A stretch of DNA of 64,000 nucleotides from Pedobacter sp. Leaf170 (GTDB taxonomy: Bacteria; Bacteroidota; Bacteroidia; Sphingobacteriales; Sphingobacteriaceae): the NCBI RefSeq assembly GCF_920984665.1, contig NZ_CAKLBP010000005.1, positions 186,001 to 250,000 on the forward strand, given 5' to 3'. The notes under the pieces were generated by a model that saw only the letters and a program-made list of their open reading frames with translations, was not told where the DNA came from and ran no database searches. Of the stretch, positions 26,521 through 35,185 are shown one piece after another. Every line of letters starts with the position of its first letter. The stretch's first letter is position 1. The position numbers and the translations under genes were made by a program.

Positions 26521-27210
26521 ATGAATCCGATTAATAAAGAACTGCAAAACGCCGAAAAACTAGCTGCTGCGATTGAAGCAGTTAAATTTATTAAGGATGG
26601 GGACATTGTTGGCTTAGGTACGGGCAGCACTGCAACCTTTGCAATTAACGAGTTGGCTAAGCGGATTAAAGGTGGCTTAAAGATAAAAGCTGCAGCAAGC
26701 TCCCTCGCAACAGAAGAGTTGGCGGTTAAAGCTGGTATCGAAATTTTAAAATTGGAAACGCTGGGCGTTATCGATATCAGCATTGATGGTGCAGATGAAT
26801 TTACAGAATCACTAGATTTAATTAAGGGCGGCGGCGGAGCATTATTTCGCGAAAAGATTATCGCATCTTTAAGTAAAAATGCCATCATTATTACCGATTC
26901 ATCTAAAAAAGTTGCCAAACTTGGTGCTTTTACCGTTCCTGTTGAAGTAGTTCCTTTAGCCTATAAATATGTTGTAAATAAAATTGAACAAATGGGTGGT
27001 AGAGCTTTAATCAGACTAAAAGGAGATAAAAACTTTATTACCGATAACGGGAACTACATAATTGATGCTGATTTCGGCTTGATTAACGAACCTGAAACAC
27101 TTGCTTTTCAACTAAATCAGATTGACGGTGTATTAGCCCATGGCATATTTATAGGTTTAACGGCTAAAGTGATTATGGCAAAGAGAAACGAAATCATAAC
27201 CTATTCCTAA
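26521..27210 (+). CDS. rpiA: Ribose-5-phosphate isomerase A
   Basis: 229 residues, typical length. Diagnostic RpiA blocks are GLGTGSTATFAINEL (phosphate loop, near residue 37), the catalytic region SIDGADEFTESLDLIKGGGGALFREKI (near residue 89) and the C-terminal GVLAHGIFIGL. It interconverts ribose-5-phosphate and ribulose-5-phosphate in the pentose phosphate pathway. It stands alone, framed by two copies of the hairpin element about 1.5 kb apart. Confidence 0.97.
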   Translation: MNPINKELQNAEKLAAAIEAVKFIKDGDIVGLGTGSTATFAINELAKRIKGGLKIKAAASSLATEELAVKAGIEILKLETLGVIDISIDGADEFTESLDLIKGGGGALFREKIIASLSKNAIIITDSSKKVAKLGAFTVPVEVVPLAYKYVVNKIEQMGGRALIRLKGDKNFITDNGNYIIDADFGLINEPETLAFQLNQIDGVLAHGIFIGLTAKVIMAKRNEIITYS

Positions 27211-27364
27211 ATACATTTTCACCGAGGTTTTTCAAATCTAAAACCTTATCAAAAATTTTTACCGACTAATTTATTTCACTCACCGACTATTCCTGTTTAC
27301 TCGTAGAAAAGCCATTTCTCTGCATCAGTTTTCGAGCTACTTTTGATATATAAAAACAAAGGTC

Positions 27365-27748
27365 ATGGAAAATTTAACCAACAAAAATCACTCAGATAAA
27401 CAATTAGGATTTGGTGTTTTAATTATCGTAATAGGTGCTGTACTTCTTTTAAGAAATAGCGGCATAGATGTTCCACATTGGGTTTTAAGTTGGCACACCA
27501 TTATGCTTGGTGCTGGTTTATGGATTGGATACCGCAAAAATTTTCAAGGTAGTGGCTGGTTGGCGTTTACCTTAATCGGAGGTTTCTTTACACTACGTGA
27601 CATTACTTTTTTCGATTTTGAAATGTCAAAAATTTCAATCGCATTAGTTTTAATTGGTCTTGGGCTGTGGGTTATTTTAAAACCCAAACAATACAAACCT
27701 TTAAATAATTTTCAAAATTCTGCAGAGCAGCAAAATTTTAAAAACTAA
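27365..27748 (+). CDS. Small membrane protein, DUF5668/LiaI-like
   Basis: 127 residues with four hydrophobic segments (LGFGVLIIVIGAVLLL, WHTIMLGAGLWIGY, WLAFTLIGGFFTL, ISIALVLIGLGLWVIL) and polar ends. The alternating G-rich helices and short N-terminal tail resemble the LiaI/LiaF-like transmembrane domain (DUF5668), found in envelope-stress proteins. No catalytic residues are visible. It has its own terminator and probably its own promoter in the 154-bp spacer after rpiA. Confidence 0.8.
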   Translation: MENLTNKNHSDKQLGFGVLIIVIGAVLLLRNSGIDVPHWVLSWHTIMLGAGLWIGYRKNFQGSGWLAFTLIGGFFTLRDITFFDFEMSKISIALVLIGLGLWVILKPKQYKPLNNFQNSAEQQNFKN

Positions 27749-27773
27749 AATTCTTAACTCCATCATATATAAA

Positions 27774-27806
27774 AGAAGGAACACCATATAAAAGTGTTCC
27801 TTTTTC
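27774..27806 (+). terminator. Intrinsic terminator after the DUF5668-like gene
   Basis: aaggaacac (27776-27784) pairs with gtgttcctt (27794-27802) around a nine-base loop, followed by Ts. Confidence 0.88.
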
Positions 27807-27842
27807 TTTTTGTAAGAATTTATGGTGATGTGATATTTTGAT

Positions 27843-27920
27843 TTAAAAAAGAAACGGGGATACCACCTAAGCAGTATCCCCGTCATCTAAATTAACGCTC
27901 TCGGTAATATAAACGCTCAA
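27843..27920 (-). ncRNA. Conserved hairpin element, copy 2 (candidate small RNA or terminator, minus strand)
   Basis: acggggatac (27853-27862) and gtatccccgt (27873-27882) form a perfect 10-bp stem with a 10-base loop. Two base pairs differ from copy 1 in a compensatory way (T-A to C-G and T-A to A-T), so pairing is conserved rather than sequence. The flank CATCTAAATTAACGCTCTC is identical in both copies. On the minus strand the stem is followed by TTTCTTTTTT. The rest of this 340-bp spacer (27749-28088) is AT-rich without a visible gene. Confidence 0.5.
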
Positions 27921-28088
27921 ATATTTATTTATTGTGTAATAATTAATTTTTTTTAAAAATTATTTTGTAAAGCTGCTGATGGCTAACAAAAAACTAATCA
28001 ATTAGTTGTTTAATAGTAAAATACACTTCAAATATTATTAACTTAGGCTGTTTAAATTTTAACCAAACAGAACACCCTTATATTATTC

Positions 28089-29408
28089 ATGAAAAAAAGT
28101 ATTTTATTAATGTTTGTTATGTTGATGTTTACAACTGCATCTTTTTCTCAAAATGTAGTTGCGCTTTTCAACAATGCAAATAATTTCTTTCAATTAATGG
28201 AAGAACAAAAGTTTACAGATGCCTATAGTCTTTTTGATGATACGGTAAAAACGAAAATTTCGGAAGAGAATTTAAAAAAACTTTGGACGGATTTGCATAC
28301 TTCTTTAGGTAAATCAGAATCAATTGATGCAGTTCAAAGTAAAGTTCAAGGTCAGTTTTTTGCTGTAACCGTAGAAGGCAAATTTGAAAGAGGCACGCAA
28401 GATTTTATATTGGGTTTTAATAAAGCTCAAAAAATTGTCGGCTTTTTTCTGGTTCCAAAAGTAAATTCTCCTAAATACCTGTCGCCTGCATACGCCGATA
28501 CTACTTTATATACAGAGAAAACTGCTTATATTACTACTCCCGGGCATCAGCTTGCTGCAGTAATTACTGTTCCAAAAAATGCAAAGAATTTCCCACTTGT
28601 TGTATTTGTTCATGGTTCAGGTTCTTATGATATGGATGAAACCGTAGGCCCTAATAAGCCCTTTAAAGATTTGGCAGCCGGTTTTGCAGCGCAAGGAATT
28701 GCATCCATCAGATATGTTAAAAGAACATTAATATATGCCAACGAATTTCAGAAAGCTTTTACTGTAAAAGAAGAAGTTTTGGATGATGCAAACCAAGCGT
28801 TGTTAATGGCGAAAACTGTTCCTGGTGTAGATTTAAAAGGCATATATTTATTTGGACACAGTTTAGGCGGAATGCTTGCCCCTAGAATTGCTGCTTCTTT
28901 TCCAGATTTAAGTGGCGTTATTATGGCTGCTGCACCTGCACGTAAGCTTACCGATTTAATTATCGACCAGAACAAGTATTTGTTTAGTAAAATGAATGAT
29001 ACCACTCAAAAATCAAAAGAACAGTTTGATAAGTTGATTGCAGAGTTTTCTAAAAGTAAAATAACACAGGCCGGCACCATGAAACCCGATTCTGTTATTT
29101 TAGGTTTACCTGTTTCTTACTGGGTAGATTTGAATAATTATGACCAGGTTGCAGCGGCAAAAAACATTACCAAACCACGTATTTTAGTATTGCAGGGCGG
29201 TAACGATTATCAGGTTACAGAAGAGGATTTTAATCTTTGGAAAACGAATTTGGCAGGAAAACAAAATGTAGAATTTAAGTTTTATCCCGGTATTAATCAC
29301 TTGTTAAGTCAGCAGCTTGAAAAAGGTACGGGAACACAATACCAAACTTTTTCGAGTGTTTCGGCAACGCTGATTAATGATATTATAGCCTGGATAAAGA
29401 TTAAGTAA
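28089..29408 (+). CDS. Secreted alpha/beta hydrolase with N-terminal DUF3887 domain
   Basis: 439 residues, signal peptide ending near SFSQ. Residues ~22-130 form a DUF3887 module (ANNFFQLMEEQKFTDAYSLFDD), a small NTF2-like domain. The hydrolase part has an oxyanion-loop region VVFVHGSGSYD, the nucleophile Ser in FGHSLGGM (near residue 258), the acid region VLQGGNDYQV and the His in GINHLLSQQ near the C-terminus. The fold is that of dienelactone hydrolases and prolyl-oligopeptidase-like esterases; the substrate cannot be deduced. It is a single-gene unit with a strong terminator. Confidence 0.88.
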   Translation: MKKSILLMFVMLMFTTASFSQNVVALFNNANNFFQLMEEQKFTDAYSLFDDTVKTKISEENLKKLWTDLHTSLGKSESIDAVQSKVQGQFFAVTVEGKFERGTQDFILGFNKAQKIVGFFLVPKVNSPKYLSPAYADTTLYTEKTAYITTPGHQLAAVITVPKNAKNFPLVVFVHGSGSYDMDETVGPNKPFKDLAAGFAAQGIASIRYVKRTLIYANEFQKAFTVKEEVLDDANQALLMAKTVPGVDLKGIYLFGHSLGGMLAPRIAASFPDLSGVIMAAAPARKLTDLIIDQNKYLFSKMNDTTQKSKEQFDKLIAEFSKSKITQAGTMKPDSVILGLPVSYWVDLNNYDQVAAAKNITKPRILVLQGGNDYQVTEEDFNLWKTNLAGKQNVEFKFYPGINHLLSQQLEKGTGTQYQTFSSVSATLINDIIAWIKIK

Positions 29409-29429
29409 GGTTTTAAGATATTTAAAGTA

Positions 29430-29465
29430 AATGCTCAATCGGAATAAGATTGAGCATTTTTTTTT
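29430..29465 (+). terminator. Intrinsic terminator after the hydrolase gene
   Basis: atgctcaat and attgagcat arms (29431-29439 and 29449-29457) with a nine-base loop and a T-run. Confidence 0.9.
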
Positions 29466-29566
29466 AGCAATTATTTTTGAGCGTAATTGCAAATGCCATC
29501 TTATCAATTGCAGAAAACAATATCTTAATTTTTCGGGTTGTTAATAAAGATATATTTAGCCGATAC

Positions 29567-30535
29567 ATGGAAAAAAAGAAGATAACATTAAAAGGTATTT
29601 GGGGCGTACTTAAAGCATCATTCACCGGGTTTGGAGATCATAAGGTTACAAAGTTAAGCGGTTCACTTGCCTACTATACTGTGTTTTCTATGGCACCGCT
29701 TTTGGTGGTTATCATTTCACTTTGTGGTATCTTTTTAGGCAGAGAGGCTGCAGAAGGACAAATTTATCGCCAATTGGATGATTTTTTAGGAAAAGATACC
29801 GCCTATCAATTGCAGCAAATTGTTAAAACAGCCTACTTAAATGGAAAAAGCACCATTGCATTTACTGTTGGTTTAGCCACTTTATTAGTTGGTGCAACAA
29901 CGGTTTTTGGCGATATACAGGATTCTATCAATACCATCTGGGGTTTAAAGCCAAAACCTAAAAGAGGCTGGTTGAAATTATTGCAAAATAGATTTTTATC
30001 TTTTTCTGTAATTATAAGTCTGGGCTTTGTTTTGTTGGTATCTTTAGCGGTAACATCTGTATTAGATGCTTTTAGTAGTCGTTTACAAGCTCGTTTTGAA
30101 GATATTTCTGTTGTTGTATTTTACATTCTTAATCAGATAATTACACTTTCCGTTATTTCATTAATCTTTGGAGTAATTTTTAAAGTGCTTCCTGATGCTG
30201 TAATTAAATGGCGTGATGTTATTTTAGGGTCTATTGTTACTGCAATACTGTTTATGATAGGTAAATTTGCCATTTCAGTTTATATAGGTAAAAGTAATGT
30301 TGGCAGTACTTACGGTGCTGCAGGCTCATTAGTTATTCTCCTGTTATGGACATACTATTCGTCCATCATTTTATACTTTGGTGCTGAGTTTACCAAAGCC
30401 TATGCTATTGCTTATGGTTCAGAAATTCATCCATCGCATTATGCAGTAACTACTAAAGAAATTGAGGTAGAAACCGAAGGTAATTCAATTCAGGATAATC
30501 ATCCGGAATTGAAAAAACAGATTACAGAAGAATAA
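29567..30535 (+). CDS. YihY/BrkB-family inner-membrane protein
   Basis: I place the start at the ATG at 29567 (322 residues, MEKKKITLKGIWGV). The longer frame opens with a TTG at 29477, 12 bp after a terminator, and its first 30 residues are not typical. Family landmarks are KLSGSLAYYTVFSMAPLLVVIIS, QDSINTIWGLKPKPKRGW, and the final membrane block SLVILLLWTYYSSIILYFGAEF. Five to six transmembrane helices are likely. The old name ribonuclease BN is a misannotation. The cellular role of this family remains uncertain. It converges on yjbQ with only 4 bp between the stop codons. Confidence 0.9.
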   Translation: MEKKKITLKGIWGVLKASFTGFGDHKVTKLSGSLAYYTVFSMAPLLVVIISLCGIFLGREAAEGQIYRQLDDFLGKDTAYQLQQIVKTAYLNGKSTIAFTVGLATLLVGATTVFGDIQDSINTIWGLKPKPKRGWLKLLQNRFLSFSVIISLGFVLLVSLAVTSVLDAFSSRLQARFEDISVVVFYILNQIITLSVISLIFGVIFKVLPDAVIKWRDVILGSIVTAILFMIGKFAISVYIGKSNVGSTYGAAGSLVILLLWTYYSSIILYFGAEFTKAYAIAYGSEIHPSHYAVTTKEIEVETEGNSIQDNHPELKKQITEE

Positions 30536-30539
30536 GGAT

Positions 30540-30962
30540 TTATTCGCCCCAGGCAGTAATTATCAATTTTCTGGCACCACCATAATTTCTGTGTTCACCA
30601 AGATATATCCCTTGCCATGTACCAAGGGCAAGCCTTCCGTTTCTAATTGGAATGGTTACTGATGTGCCCAGCATAGCCGCTTTTAAGTGTGCAGGCATAT
30701 CGTCAGAACCTTCGTAATCATGCTTGTAGTTTGGATCGTTTTCTGGAGCAGTTTTATTAAAGAACATCTCAAAATCTACTCTAACAGTTGGATCTGCATT
30801 TTCATTTATCGTTAACGATGCAGAGGTATGTTGGATAAAAACCTGACAGATTCCTATATTGATTTGATTGATTTGAGCTAAGGCCGCAACCACTTCTTCG
30901 GTTATGATGTGAAAACCACGTCTCCTTTCTCTTAATGTTAATGCCTCCTGAAAAATTTTCAT
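30540..30962 (-). CDS. YjbQ/UPF0047 family protein (secondary thiamine-phosphate synthase type)
   Basis: 140 residues from the ATG at 30962. An alternative TTG start six codons upstream would overlap the previous gene and is less likely. Motifs are FIQHTSASLTINENADPTV, the GSDDMPAHLKAAMLGTSVTIPI block, and LGTWQGIYLGEHR at the end. The family is a compact trimer with weak thiamine-phosphate synthase activity in vitro; its true role is unclear. It begins 3 bp after the end of the upstream M23 gene on the same strand, so the two form an operon. Confidence 0.92.
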   Translation of the reverse strand: MKIFQEALTLRERRRGFHIITEEVVAALAQINQINIGICQVFIQHTSASLTINENADPTVRVDFEMFFNKTAPENDPNYKHDYEGSDDMPAHLKAAMLGTSVTIPIRNGRLALGTWQGIYLGEHRNYGGARKLIITAWGE

Positions 30963-30964
30963 CT

Positions 30965-32287
30965 TTATTTTTTTATCCAACCAATTTGTTCATCATCATG
31001 GCTTATTAAATGATAGTTTTCAAAGTTACCTAATACATTAACAAGCGTAGATTCTTTTAAAATTAATTTTACAAGTGCCGAGCTATCTGGCTTATCGTAA
31101 ACTGTAGTTTGAAAAGCTTTTAATTTTATTTTCAGTAAAGGCTTTTCAACTTTAGCAATAGCATTATACTCAATAAATCCCGTACCGCCATCTGCCAGTT
31201 CTGCTTTTACCCATTTAGCGTTTGCCGCACTAACTGTTAAAATTGTACCACTTTGCAGTTTTGCGTAGCTTTCGTCTTTTTTTTCTGTTGAATGATGCAA
31301 GAATACATTTTGGGCTGTTCTAAAGGTTTTATTGAGATTTACGAGCGGGCTGGCAATATTATCAGGTTGCTGAATATACGGGTTAATAAATGGTAAAGGA
31401 TTTATCGCGCCACCGCGTGTGTAAAACCCAAAATGCAGGTGAGGCGCTGTAGTTTTTGCATTTCCGGTATTGCCCATTAACCCTAAAGTATCGCCCTTTT
31501 TTACTTGTTGTCCTGCATTTACGAGTTGCTCATCAAGATGGGCGTAATATAAAGTGTAATCTTTATTTGCGGGCCTGAACCAAACCACCCTGCCACCTAA
31601 ATTATTTTCATTTACACGTTCAACCGTTCCATCATTAGTAGCAATAACCGGGCTTCTAAACTTCCCGAAAATATCTACACCTTCATGTTTTCTGGTATTT
31701 GCATCTCTACCATCGCCAAAAAAACTTTTTACACTATTTAATCCGCTATGCGTTGGGAAACCTTGCGATGGTCCGGAAGTTATCTCCAAACGGTATTCTA
31801 CACTTTGCAGCAGCTCTGGCTGTAATCGGATTAAGAAAGTTCCTTCATCTTCAACATCAAACAAAATATTGCTATTTAGCGTATCTGCAGAAGCCACCAA
31901 CTTCATATTTTCTGTATTCATCTGCCATACATCTAAATAAATTGATGCGCCTGTAGCGGGTTTTTTAATAATTGATATGGTTAATTTCTGTCCTTTAAGG
32001 GCTTTAAATTTATAGGCTGCGGCATTTGCCTTTTCTGCAGAAAAATATCCTGCCTCTTTAAAAGGGATGGTAATGTTTAATGCTTTATCTAAACTTAAAG
32101 TTGCGGAGGTAAGCCACAAAGCACCCATGGCAGTCTTATCTAAGCCTGCAGAAATTAATTTTCGCTGGTATTGCTCGTGTGCTGAGGCAGGTTTGAAAAT
32201 GCTAACGGAGCCAGATTTACATGCGTTTAAAAAGCTCGCTAAACAAAAGCTGCAAATAAGTATGGTTAAACGTAAAGGATGATTCAT
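30965..32287 (-). CDS. M23-family peptidoglycan endopeptidase lipoprotein with SH3-like C-terminus
   Basis: 440 residues. The lipobox ends in LNAC (Cys23), so it is membrane-anchored. The region up to ~190 is beta-rich and resembles a pre-peptidase domain (FKALKGQKLTISI, GTFLIRLQPEL). The LytM/M23 domain (~195-305) has zinc and active-site residues in HEGVDIFG, YYAHLDE and APHLHFGFY, an intact set. After it, SH3-like repeats (TILTVSAANAKWVKAEL; STLVNVLGNFENYHLI) may bind cell wall. It probably cuts peptide cross-links in peptidoglycan. Its start faces the divergent kduI gene across 215 bp. Confidence 0.92.
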   Translation of the reverse strand: MNHPLRLTILICSFCLASFLNACKSGSVSIFKPASAHEQYQRKLISAGLDKTAMGALWLTSATLSLDKALNITIPFKEAGYFSAEKANAAAYKFKALKGQKLTISIIKKPATGASIYLDVWQMNTENMKLVASADTLNSNILFDVEDEGTFLIRLQPELLQSVEYRLEITSGPSQGFPTHSGLNSVKSFFGDGRDANTRKHEGVDIFGKFRSPVIATNDGTVERVNENNLGGRVVWFRPANKDYTLYYAHLDEQLVNAGQQVKKGDTLGLMGNTGNAKTTAPHLHFGFYTRGGAINPLPFINPYIQQPDNIASPLVNLNKTFRTAQNVFLHHSTEKKDESYAKLQSGTILTVSAANAKWVKAELADGGTGFIEYNAIAKVEKPLLKIKLKAFQTTVYDKPDSSALVKLILKESTLVNVLGNFENYHLISHDDEQIGWIKK

Positions 32288-32443
32288 GTTGGGTGTTTAA
32301 AAAGATAACAACGCTAAGCAGGTAGGGTTTGCTTTACACCATATTATAATGAAAAATGTGCTACGAAAAAGATAATCGTTATGGCGACAGTAATTTTTTT
32401 CCAATAATTTTACGATTAATTCCATTAATCCCTTTGGGTTAAA

Positions 32444-32451
32444 TATATTTG
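32444..32451 (+). promoter_or_regulatory. Possible -7 promoter box before kduI
   Basis: TATATTTG matches the Bacteroidota TAnnTTTG consensus 51 bp before the kduI start. No clear -33 TTTG is at the right distance. A short symmetric repeat attaat-tcc-attaat lies just upstream (32415-32429). Confidence 0.3.
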
Positions 32452-32502
32452 TGGAGGTAGGGCAATAAGCCTATTAGCTAATCAAATTATAAAATCGATA
32501 AA

Positions 32503-33342
32503 ATGAATAAATTCGAAAGCCGTTACGCTCAGAGTCCAAATGAAGTTAAACAAATGGATACTATCGCTTTGCGGGAAAATTTTTTAATTGAAAATGTTTT
32601 TGAGCCAAACCAGGTAAATCTTACTTTATCTCATTTCGACCGATATATTGTTGGTGGCGCAATGCCTGTTGATAAAACAATAGATTTACCAAATCCAGAC
32701 GATTTAAAAGCGAATTATTTTTTAGAACGTAGAGAAATTGGTATGATAAACGTTGGTGGAAAGGCTATCGTAACAGCCGATGGTGTACAGTTTGAATTAG
32801 CATACAAGGAAGCACTATACATTAGTAAAGGCACAAAAGAAGTTAGTTTTGCATCAGCAAATGCTGCAGAGCCAGCCAAATTATACATCAATTCTGCACC
32901 GGCACATCATGCTTATCCAACAAAAAAAATAAGCAAAGCTGATGCTGAAATTGTAGAATTAGGTACGCCTGAAACTGCAAATCACAGAATTATAAATAAA
33001 CTTTTGGTAAATAGTGTATTGCAAACTTGCCAATTGCAAATGGGTATGACCGAGCTGAAATCGGGCAGTGTATGGAACACAATGCCTGCACATACACACG
33101 ATAGAAGGATGGAAGCTTATTTCTATTTTGAAGTACCACAAGGGCAAAGTGTTTGTCATTTTATGGGGCAGCCACAAGAAACACGTCATATCTGGATGCA
33201 AAACGACCAGGCTGTAATTTCTCCAAATTGGTCTATTCACTCTGGTGCAGGAACCAGCAACTATACTTTTATTTGGGGCATGGCTGGCGAAAATTTAGAT
33301 TACGGCGATATGGACCATTGTGCAATAAACGATTTAAAATAA
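32503..33342 (+). CDS. kduI: 5-dehydro-4-deoxy-D-glucuronate isomerase KduI
   Basis: 279 residues, typical length for KduI (about 278). Conserved blocks are RYAQSPNEVKQMDTIALRENFLIE at the N-terminus (split here: RYAQSPNEVKQMDT then LRENFLIE), and the cupin metal site HTHDRRMEAYFYF near residue 197. The C-terminal SIHSGAGTSNYTFIWGMAGEN is also typical. It isomerises the unsaturated uronate released from pectin or glycosaminoglycans to 3-deoxy-D-glycero-2,5-hexodiulosonate. The next gene encodes the following step and starts 26 bp downstream. Confidence 0.97.
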   Translation: MNKFESRYAQSPNEVKQMDTIALRENFLIENVFEPNQVNLTLSHFDRYIVGGAMPVDKTIDLPNPDDLKANYFLERREIGMINVGGKAIVTADGVQFELAYKEALYISKGTKEVSFASANAAEPAKLYINSAPAHHAYPTKKISKADAEIVELGTPETANHRIINKLLVNSVLQTCQLQMGMTELKSGSVWNTMPAHTHDRRMEAYFYFEVPQGQSVCHFMGQPQETRHIWMQNDQAVISPNWSIHSGAGTSNYTFIWGMAGENLDYGDMDHCAINDLK

Positions 33343-33368
33343 TTCGAAACGCTAAAAAATAAATAAAA

Positions 33369-34136
33369 ATGGTATCAAACCTATTTAATTTAACAGGTAA
33401 AACTGCACTGGTAACAGGCTGCAAACGCGGTATTGGAAAAGCCATGGCGCTGGCCTTGGCCGAAGCTGGAGCAGATATTATTGGCGTTTCTGCTAATCTT
33501 GAAAATTCTGGAAGCGCTATTGAACGAGAAGTTACGGCCTTAGGCAGAAAATTTTTTGCTTACCAATGTGATTTCAGTAAAAGAGAAGCTACTTTAAGTT
33601 TTGCTGCAAAAGTTAAGTCAGAACATCCAGTTATCGATATTTTAGTCAATAATGCGGGTACAATATTACGTAAACCAATTGCCGAACATCCGGATGAATA
33701 TTGGGATGAAGTAATTGCTGTAAACCAAACTGCACCATTTATTTTAACAAGAGAAATTGGTCGGGATATGGTTGCACGTGGTAGCGGTAAAGTAATTTTT
33801 ACTGCATCATTATTATCTTTTCAAGGTGGCATTACCGTTCCGGGCTATGCAGCAAGTAAAGGCGCAATCGCATCTTTAACCAAAGCATTTTCTAATGAAT
33901 GGGCAAATAAAGGGGTAAATGTAAATGCTATTGCACCAGGTTATATAGCAACAGATAATACATCAGCTTTAAGAGAAGATGAAGATAGAAGCACGTCTAT
34001 TCTATCCCGAATCCCAGCTGCAAGATGGGGAACACCAGACGATTTTAAAGGCCCAACCTTGTTCCTTGCATCAAATGCAAGTGATTATGTTCATGGGACT
34101 ATCTTGACGGTTGATGGCGGCTGGATGGGTAGATAG
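33369..34136 (+). CDS. kduD: 2-dehydro-3-deoxy-D-gluconate 5-dehydrogenase KduD (SDR)
   Basis: 255 residues of the classical short-chain dehydrogenase type. The cofactor motif is TGCKRGIGKA (residues ~16-25). NNAG is near 94, and the catalytic Tyr and Lys are in YAASKG (near 160). The product of KduI is reduced to 2-keto-3-deoxygluconate. The kduI-kduD pair is a standard two-step uronate module, here without a neighbouring lyase. The TAG stop is followed immediately by a tandem repeat. Confidence 0.93.
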   Translation: MVSNLFNLTGKTALVTGCKRGIGKAMALALAEAGADIIGVSANLENSGSAIEREVTALGRKFFAYQCDFSKREATLSFAAKVKSEHPVIDILVNNAGTILRKPIAEHPDEYWDEVIAVNQTAPFILTREIGRDMVARGSGKVIFTASLLSFQGGITVPGYAASKGAIASLTKAFSNEWANKGVNVNAIAPGYIATDNTSALREDEDRSTSILSRIPAARWGTPDDFKGPTLFLASNASDYVHGTILTVDGGWMGR

Positions 34137-34318
34137 TATTGAGATTTGGGTATTGGGTACTGCGATTTGGGTATTGAGTATTGAGTATTGCGATTTGGGT
34201 ATTGAGTATTGAGTATTGAGTATTGCGATTTGGGTATTGCGATTTGGGTATTGAGTATTGAGTATTGCGATTTGAGAATTGAGTATTGAGATTTTAATAT
34301 TGCGATTTGCTTATTGAG
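34137..34318. repeat. 26-unit heptanucleotide tandem repeat directly after kduD
   Basis: 182 bases are exactly 26 seven-base units with no insertion or deletion. Units are mostly TATTGAG, TATTGCG and ATTTGGG, with a few single-base variants (TATTGGG, TACTGCG, ATTTGAG, AATTGAG, ATTTTAA, ATTTGCT). The order often follows TATTGAG-TATTGCG-ATTTGGG. It starts at the first base after the kduD stop codon and ends 3 bp before a bidirectional terminator. Because 7 is not a multiple of 3, repeat slippage would shift frames, but no credible ORF uses it. Confidence 0.95.
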
Positions 34319-34321
34319 CAT

Positions 34322-34358
34322 AAAAAAGTCCGAAGTTTTTTACACTTCGGACTTTTTT
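34322..34358. terminator. Bidirectional intrinsic terminator between kduD and carbonic anhydrase
   Basis: aaaaaagtccgaagt (34322-34336) pairs perfectly with acttcggactttttt (34344-34358). A-run and T-run on the two sides serve both convergent genes. Confidence 0.92.
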
Positions 34359-34401
34359 GTATGCTAAATCTTCTGACTTTGGTCTATAGACTTATAAAAA
34401 C

Positions 34402-35031
34402 CTATGAATACAAATTGTAAATCTCTTTAATATCCTTCAAAATCGCATCAAAATCAATTTTTAAATCAATTAATCGACCTGTGTGGATATCGAAAACCCA
34501 ACCTTGTACGGTTAATCCTCTTAACGTTATTGCTTCTTGTACAGCAGCCGTTTTTAGCAAATTAACGCATTGTTCTTGTACATTAAGCTCAACTAATCTG
34601 TTGTATCTAACGCCTTCGTCTTCAATTTTATTTAACTCATCCCTGTGGGTACGGTATACATCGCGGATATTACGTAACCAAGGGTTCAAAATACCCATGT
34701 CTGCTGGCTGCATTGCCGCTTTTACACCACCACAATTGTAGTGCCCACAAACAACAATGTGTTTCACTTTTAAATGGCGAACAGCATAATTTAATACTGT
34801 CATCACGCTCAAATCCACATTATTAACCAAGTTGGCAATATTTCTATGGATGAAGGCTTGACCAGGCTGTATGCCCATCAAATCTTCTGCGGTAACTCTA
34901 CTATCAGAGCAGCCGATATATAAAAACTCAGGCGTCTGTCCTTTGGCTAATTCAGTAAAATAATCAGGGTTATTTGCTAATTTACGGCCAATCCACTCTT
35001 CGTTATTTTTAAAAACTTCTTCTACTTTCAT
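34402..35031 (-). CDS. can: Beta-class carbonic anhydrase
   Basis: 209 residues. Zinc ligands are Cys41 (in GCSDSR), His97 and Cys100 (in CGHYNCGG). The Asp43-Arg45 dyad is in the same CSDSR motif, and the HRNIANLV block is also typical. The enzyme interconverts CO2 and bicarbonate and supplies bicarbonate for carboxylases in the cytoplasm. It is a single-gene unit transcribed toward kduD. Symbol can is used by similarity to the E. coli type. Confidence 0.95.
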   Translation of the reverse strand: MKVEEVFKNNEEWIGRKLANNPDYFTELAKGQTPEFLYIGCSDSRVTAEDLMGIQPGQAFIHRNIANLVNNVDLSVMTVLNYAVRHLKVKHIVVCGHYNCGGVKAAMQPADMGILNPWLRNIRDVYRTHRDELNKIEDEGVRYNRLVELNVQEQCVNLLKTAAVQEAITLRGLTVQGWVFDIHTGRLIDLKIDFDAILKDIKEIYNLYS

Positions 35032-35185
35032 TCTTCTAATATTTTTTATGATACAATATGTTAGTAAGGATGTTATTTTTTATAAAACTATAAAAAGATT
35101 TTTTCTTTTCGGTTAACTCTCCCCACTATATTTTCATTCTATTTTTTTAAACAAGGCTGATGCTTAAATGTTGAGATAATTTTAT

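Noticed and set aside
26514..26918. 134-codon minus-strand ORF over rpiA
   Set aside because: It is a mirror of the strongly conserved rpiA reading frame.
29477..29566. Upstream TTG start of the YihY gene
   Set aside because: It lies directly after a terminator. The ATG at 29567 gives the usual N-terminus.
34137..34318. CRISPR-like array
   Set aside because: Units are only seven bases with no unique spacers, and no cas genes are near.
34091..34321. Minus-strand ORF of 76 codons rich in repeated SQYSILN-type words
   Set aside because: It is created by the heptanucleotide repeat, whose 21-base phase gives a seven-residue peptide repeat. It has no start context and overlaps the kduD end.
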